DNA of 39,093 nucleotides from Pseudomonadota bacterium (lineage in GTDB: Bacteria; Pseudomonadota; Alphaproteobacteria; UBA828), in assembly GCA_027624955.1 (NCBI GenBank), contig JAQBTG010000038.1, positions 1 through 39,093 of the forward strand. Direction: 5' to 3'. A program made the position numbers and the translations under genes. The stretch's first letter is position 1. The number at the start of each line of letters is the position of its first letter. The notes under the pieces are model-generated. The model made no database searches. It had not been told where the DNA came from and saw only the letters and a program-made list of their open reading frames with translations. Positions 35,188-39,093 of this stretch are shown here, piece after piece.

Positions 35188-35223
35188 AGGCTTGTCGCGG
35201 GTCATAGGCTTATCGCGGGTCGA
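35188..35223. repeat. 18-base tandem duplication
   Basis: AGGCTTGTCGCGGGTCAT at 35188-35205 is followed directly by AGGCTTATCGCGGGTCGA, identical at 15 of 18 positions. It lies in the gap between dinB and the DUF1445 gene. It could be a simple slippage product. Confidence 0.7.
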
Positions 35224-35311
35224 TGCCTTCAAGGATCGCCTTTCGCACCATATTCTCAGTTTGCATCATTTATTCAATATTCTTTGAACTAAAGCGATCA
35301 AACAGGCGAGA

Positions 35312-36607
35312 TTATTTGCGCTTGCCTGGCAGCGAGCGGCCCTTAACCGGTGCCGCATCGCCAAAGCGATCACGCAAGCCGTCGACGGTTTTTTCGAGTA
35401 CCGCGGTGCGTTCGTCTTCTGCGCCGAACAAATCCGCTTGCGGCGCATTTTCGTCGCTTTCCAGGCCGCTTAATCCGACCCCGATCAGCCGGTAGAGGCG
35501 ACCATTGGCTTCTTTTTTGAGCAATGGCAAGACGGCGTGGAACAGCACTTCCGCGAGCTGTGTCGGCGCCGTCAGGGTGCGCGAGCGGGTAAGAATCCTG
35601 AAATCCGCGGTACGCAGCTTGAGCGTCGCTGTGCGCCCAATCAGCTCGCTCTTGCGCATGCGCTGGGCGACACGATCACATTGCCGCCATAATTTGGCTT
35701 CTAGCGCGTCGAAGGCGCGGATGTCCTCGCCAAATGTGGTTTCGGAGGAAACGCTTTTGGCCACCCGGCCAGGCTTTACCGCGCGCCCGTCCTCGCCGCG
35801 AGAAAAGCGCGCGAGGCGCGTGCCGATGGCGCCGTAACGCCGCACGAGTTCGGCGTCTTGAAATTCACGCAGCTCGCCGATGCGATAGATGCCATCACCG
35901 GCGAGGCGCCGCTGCATCGCAGCACCGACACCCCACAACAGGCCGACCGGCTTGGCGCTAAGAAATTCACTCGCCTCGGCCCGGCCGATGACCGAAAAGC
36001 CACGTGGCTTATCCAAATCGGAGGCGATCTTGGCAAGAAATTTGTTGTAACTCAGGCCGACGGAAACAGTAACGCCGAGCTCCTCTTCAATTTCCCTGGC
36101 GAGCTTTGCCAAGCTACGCGCCGGGCTGCCGCCATGCAGGATTTCGGTGCCAGAGAGATCGAGAAACGCCTCGTCGATCGAGATCGGCTCGACCAGGGGG
36201 GTGCGGGCGATCATCATCTCGCGTATCGCACGGCCGACGCGGGAATATTTTTCCATGTTTGGAGAGACGACGACGGCGTGTGGGCAGGCTTCCAGCGCCT
36301 TGAACATTGGCATCGCCGAGCGGATGCCGTAGCGCCGGGCGATATAGCAGGCAGCGGCCACAACGCCCCGCTTGCCGCCGCCGACCAGCACCGGCTTATC
36401 GGCCAGCGCCGGATCATCGCGTTTCTCTATGCTGGCATAGAAGGCGTCGCAATCGACATGGGCGATGGCCAAGGCAGTCAATTCGCTATGGCTGAAGGTG
36501 CGCTTAGAAGCGCACTCCGGGCAAGACTCAGACGTCCCGTCGCCGTCGCCACTGACAACACCGTCCCAGCCACAGTCTCGGCAAATCGCAGAGAGAGGCG
36601 CCGGCAT
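35312..36607 (-). CDS. dinB: DNA polymerase IV with N-terminal zinc-ribbon-like segment
   Basis: This 431-residue Y-family polymerase performs error-prone translesion synthesis. Catalytic acids are D52 (HVDCDAFYASIE) and D145/E146 (SIDEAFLDLSG). The YNKFLAKIASDLDKP stretch, the helix-hairpin-helix GVGAAMQRRL and a little-finger domain follow. Residues 9-32 carry CxxC...CxxC (C9, C12, C29, C32), a zinc-ribbon-like extension absent from E. coli DinB. No canonical C-terminal beta-clamp motif is obvious; QADLFGAED near the end resembles one. ATG 36607 is preferred; a GTG at 36643 is in frame but has no ribosome-binding site. It is divergent from pcm. I did not see a clear LexA site. Confidence 0.93.
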   Translation of the reverse strand: MPAPLSAICRDCGWDGVVSGDGDGTSESCPECASKRTFSHSELTALAIAHVDCDAFYASIEKRDDPALADKPVLVGGGKRGVVAAACYIARRYGIRSAMPMFKALEACPHAVVVSPNMEKYSRVGRAIREMMIARTPLVEPISIDEAFLDLSGTEILHGGSPARSLAKLAREIEEELGVTVSVGLSYNKFLAKIASDLDKPRGFSVIGRAEASEFLSAKPVGLLWGVGAAMQRRLAGDGIYRIGELREFQDAELVRRYGAIGTRLARFSRGEDGRAVKPGRVAKSVSSETTFGEDIRAFDALEAKLWRQCDRVAQRMRKSELIGRTATLKLRTADFRILTRSRTLTAPTQLAEVLFHAVLPLLKKEANGRLYRLIGVGLSGLESDENAPQADLFGAEDERTAVLEKTVDGLRDRFGDAAPVKGRSLPGKRK

Positions 36608-36738
36608 CTCAACCGCCCTGATGAATTTCTGGCCGAAGGGCACGCATTATGTTTCTATTTATAGCAGATCAAAGCGCCACGCGGACATGGCCGCGAAGCT
36701 TTTTGCGGGCGCAGGAACTGCTGATTTTGGAGTTGATC

Positions 36739-37421
36739 ATGTCGGTGCTAAGCCCGGTTGATGCCCAATTCGGTGCCCTTCGCCACAGCATGGTCGGGCA
36801 GGTGGCGAGCCACGCCAGCTTGGTCGCCGACAGGACCGGCCGCGAGATACTCGACGAAGCAGTGATGGCTGCCCTTGGCCGCGTGCCCAGGCATGAATTT
36901 GTGCCGGTGGAAATGAAACTCTTTGCCTATCTTGTTCACCGCTGCCGATTGGCCACGGCAAGACCATCTCGCAACCATTTATCGTCGGGCTGATGACCGA
37001 TTTGCTGGAGGTATCCGGCTGCCACAAAGTTTTGGAAATCGGCACCGGTCTTGGCTATCAAGCCGCCGTTTTGGCCGAGTTAGCGCGCGAGGTCTACACC
37101 GTGGAAATCATCGAGGAGCTCGCCGCCGAAGGCAAAAAGCGGCTTGACGCCAGCGGCTACGCCAACATCCATTTTCGCGTCGGCGACGGCAATCAGGGCT
37201 GGCCAGAGCATGCACCGTTCGACCGCATTATCGCCACCGCCGCGCCCGATCTCATGCCGCCGGCGCTGCTCGGGCAGCTCAAGGCGGGCGGGCGCATGAT
37301 CATTCCCGCCGGTCTGGAAGACGATCAGCAGCTTTTGCTGGTCGAAAAAAGCAGCGCTGGCCAGATTTCGACACGCGAAATCCTGCCGGTACGTTTCTCG
37401 ACCCTGACTTCGCCCTCCTGA
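36739..37421 (+). pseudogene. pcm: Protein-L-isoaspartate O-methyltransferase, frameshifted
   Basis: The enzyme repairs isoaspartyl residues in damaged proteins using SAM. The first part (from ATG 36739, GGAG seven bases upstream) runs MVGQVASHASLV to PRHEFVPVEMKLFAYL. The family continuation SPLPIGHGKTISQPFIVGLM lies in another frame from about 36936, followed by MTDLLE and the SAM motif VLEIGTGLGYQAAVLAEL. At 36931-36938 the sequence reads CTTGTTCA where a further base is expected, so one base is missing near 36934. Either the gene is broken or the base is an assembly error. All other motifs look well kept, which suggests a very recent mutation or an error. Confidence 0.85.
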
Positions 37422-37433
37422 GGCCGGCCGCGG

Positions 37434-38069
37434 CTAAAAGCGATAGGCAACGCCAAGGCCGAATATCCAGGGATCAAGATCGACATCGGCGGTGATCGCG
37501 CCACCGTTCAATGTCACGTCGGTGCTCAGAAACACCTTCTTGATATCGACGTTGATCCCCCAATGATCATCAATACCGTAATCAAGCCCGGTCTGCAGCG
37601 CATAGCCGAAATTATTTTCGTAATTGATTGAAGCCACGGTTCCGCGCGGCGCGCTTTCATCATAGAAAAATGTGTAATTGAGCCCAGCGCCAACATAGGG
37701 GCGGAAATCCTCACCAGGGAGAAAATGCCATTGCAGAGTCAATGTCGGCGGCAACATCGAGACCTTTCCGAGATCGACATTGCCAAGCGTCGAGCCGGTC
37801 ACATTCGCGCGGTGGCGGGTGGTCGCGAGAATAAGCTCGGCAGCGATGTTATCGGTAAAAAAATACGTGATATCGAACTCAGGCACGGTATCACTGTTGA
37901 CATCGACGCTGCCGCCGATGGGATCTACAGTGCTGCTAACATCGGCGCTCATATGGATACCGCGCAGGCGCAGGAGCCATGAATCACCTGCCGCCGCCAC
38001 CGTCGACAGCATGCTGAGCGCGAGAATTGCGCTACAACAAGTCAGGAGCCTAATTTTGAGAACACTCAT
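37434..38069 (-). CDS. ompW: OmpW-family outer membrane protein
   Basis: A 211-residue beta-barrel porin of the OmpW/AlkL family that lets small hydrophobic molecules cross the outer membrane. It has a signal peptide (about 1-26, ending AAAGDS). Typical segments are LRLRGIHMSAD, EFDITYFFTDNIAAELILAT, LPPTLTLQWHF, FRPYVGAGLNYTFFY and a terminal Phe (FGLGVAYRF) needed for barrel assembly. GGAAGGGAAG just before ATG 38069 fixes the start. An FNR-like box lies 61-74 bases upstream, in the region shared with the divergent FAD-oxidase gene. E. coli ompW is known to respond to FNR, so regulation by oxygen is plausible. Confidence 0.92.
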   Translation of the reverse strand: MSVLKIRLLTCCSAILALSMLSTVAAAGDSWLLRLRGIHMSADVSSTVDPIGGSVDVNSDTVPEFDITYFFTDNIAAELILATTRHRANVTGSTLGNVDLGKVSMLPPTLTLQWHFLPGEDFRPYVGAGLNYTFFYDESAPRGTVASINYENNFGYALQTGLDYGIDDHWGINVDIKKVFLSTDVTLNGGAITADVDLDPWIFGLGVAYRF

Positions 38070-38129
38070 TGTTCTTCCCTTCCGGTTCAATCAAACTACC
38101 GCGTATAGGCCATACTGCGAGTAGTGACA

Positions 38130-38143
38130 TTGAGCCATGTCAA
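38130..38143. promoter_or_regulatory. FNR/FixK-like palindrome
   Basis: TTGAGCCATGTCAA keeps the TTGA-N6-TCAA half-sites of the FNR/FixK family, though the inner T and A of the full consensus are changed. It is 61 bases upstream of ompW and 42 bases upstream of the divergent FAD-oxidase start, so it could affect either gene. The match is by eye. Confidence 0.45.
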
Positions 38144-38184
38144 ATTCTGCGCCGACGAAATTCGCCAAGAAAAGCTGAAAAAAT

Positions 38185-39093
38185 ATGACCCAAAGACGAT
38201 TGAAATTTTGGGGATGGGGCCATGAAGACCAGACCCTGTCCGAAGCGCAAGCGCGCGACATCGCGGCCCGTATCGGCGGCCTGACCGGTCTATCCCCGCA
38301 GGGTTACACCGCACCACCGACCCTGGACGAGATCAACCTCTCCGCGCCGCGCCTGGCCGCGCCGCAAGCCTTGGCCGATATTTGCTCTACCAGCACTTAT
38401 GACCGTGCCGCGCATACCTATGGCAAATCCTATCCGGATTACATCCGCGCCTATGCGCGCGATTTTAGCAACGCGCCAGATATCGTTGCTTTTCCGGAAG
38501 ACGAGAAAGACATCGTTGCCCTGCTGGACTGGGCCGACAGCGCAGGTGCGGCGGTAATTCCGTTCGGCTGCGGTTCGACCGTAGTCGGCGGCATCGAGCC
38601 GGTGGTCGGGGGTACGTTCAAGGCGGTGCTCACCATCGACATGCGGCGCATGGCGAAGGTTTTGGAGATCGACCCCATATCGCGCGCGGCGCGCATTCAG
38701 GCCGGCGCCCTCGGGCCGGATTTGGAAGCGCAGTTGAAACCGTCCGGCCTGACGCTCAGGCATTTTCCACAATCCTTTGAATTTTCCACTCTCGGTGGCT
38801 GGATCGCGACGCGCTCGGGCGGGCATTTTGCCACCCTCTACACGCATATTGATGAGCTGGTTGAAAGCCTGCGCACCATAACGCCAAGCGGCACCATGGA
38901 AAGTCGGCGCCTACCCGGATCGGGCGCCGGGCCGAGCCCGGACCGCTTGATGATCGGCTCCGAAGGCTCACTCGGTATTATCACCGAGGCGTGGATGCGC
39001 TTACAGCCGAAACCCATTTTTCGCGCTTCAGCGGCGGTCCGCTTTGACAGCTTTGAAGGCGCCGCCGAAGCGATCCGCGCGGTGGCGCAGGCC
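38185..39093 (+). CDS. Alkyl-DHAP-synthase-like FAD-binding oxidase (5' part)
   Basis: An open frame of 303 codons runs from ATG 38185 off the window's right edge. It begins RRLKFWGWGHEDQ, like bacterial proteins annotated as alkylglycerone-phosphate synthase. It has a PCMH FAD domain with PFGCGSTVVGG near residue 130, IQAGALGPDLEAQLKPSG, HFPQSFEFSTLGGWIATRSGG, and the MIGSEGSLGIITEAWMRL stretch. Relatives use FAD to form ether lipids from acyl-DHAP or to oxidise hydroxy acids; the former seems likelier from the N-terminus, but the C-terminal domain is not in view. It is divergent from ompW. An AAGAAAAG purine run lies about 16 bases before the ATG. Confidence 0.88.
   Translation, partial: MTQRRLKFWGWGHEDQTLSEAQARDIAARIGGLTGLSPQGYTAPPTLDEINLSAPRLAAPQALADICSTSTYDRAAHTYGKSYPDYIRAYARDFSNAPDIVAFPEDEKDIVALLDWADSAGAAVIPFGCGSTVVGGIEPVVGGTFKAVLTIDMRRMAKVLEIDPISRAARIQAGALGPDLEAQLKPSGLTLRHFPQSFEFSTLGGWIATRSGGHFATLYTHIDELVESLRTITPSGTMESRRLPGSGAGPSPDRLMIGSEGSLGIITEAWMRLQPKPIFRASAAVRFDSFEGAAEAIRAVAQA

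Overview
The window is chromosomal DNA of a GC-rich alphaproteobacterium, probably a free-living, heterotrophic member of the Rhodospirillales or a related order. The assignment is by inference. It rests on a 41-residue, cysteine-poor ribosomal protein L36 gene standing alone, a DUF1244 gene, a glycerate-2-kinase/pyruvate-kinase pair, a glcDEF glycolate oxidase operon, and high-GC codon use throughout most of the window. No rRNA, tRNA, insertion sequence, prophage or CRISPR array was seen.

Layout. Bases 1-55 hold what looks like the tail of a plus-strand gene. A sugar-isomerase-like TIM-barrel gene follows (minus). Bases 1407-8380 form a minus-strand envelope/signalling locus. In transcription order it encodes a FecR-domain protein with two kinds of C-terminal repeat, a TpsB (ShlB/FhaC-type) outer-membrane transporter with a charged coiled-coil insert, a small acidic secreted protein after an AT-rich gap, and a CHASE2-PAS-GGDEF-EAL c-di-GMP enzyme. 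No TpsA exoprotein is present. Bases 8925-12671 carry a GST, a luciferase-like monooxygenase, an SDR and an EamA permease, followed by an amidase (13051-14400).

Bases 14884-17089 contain an FNR/FixK-like box, a 76-residue unknown protein and a membrane class III adenylate cyclase. Bases 17123-21867 are a tight minus-strand catabolic operon: 2-oxoglutarate/Fe(II)-type oxygenase, luciferase-like flavoenzyme, M20 carbamoylase/allantoate-hydrolase type enzyme and allantoinase/hydantoinase type enzyme. The last three genes overlap by 1-4 bases. Together they suggest oxidation of an N-heterocycle, opening of a cyclic amide, and removal of carbamoyl nitrogen.

Bases 22018-34257 centre on C2/C3 metabolism. 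A DUF1244 gene is divergent from an EamA-MFS transporter pair, glycerate 2-kinase and pyruvate kinase. Facing them is glcD-glcE-glcF plus a TPR lipoprotein-like gene. Glycolate oxidase makes glyoxylate, and glycerate kinase plus pyruvate kinase could carry glyoxylate-derived glycerate to pyruvate; the glyoxylate carboligase and tartronate semialdehyde reductase steps are not in the window. rpmJ, a methyltransferase, a fumarylacetoacetase-family hydrolase and a DUF1445 hydro-lyase follow.

The right end holds dinB (Pol IV with an N-terminal zinc-ribbon-like segment), a frameshifted pcm, an ompW-type porin and the start of an alkyl-DHAP-synthase-like FAD oxidase cut by the window edge. A second FNR-like box lies between the last two.

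The best candidates for something undescribed are the oxygenase/flavoenzyme/carbamoylase/amidohydrolase operon and the FecR-TpsB-CHASE2 locus.
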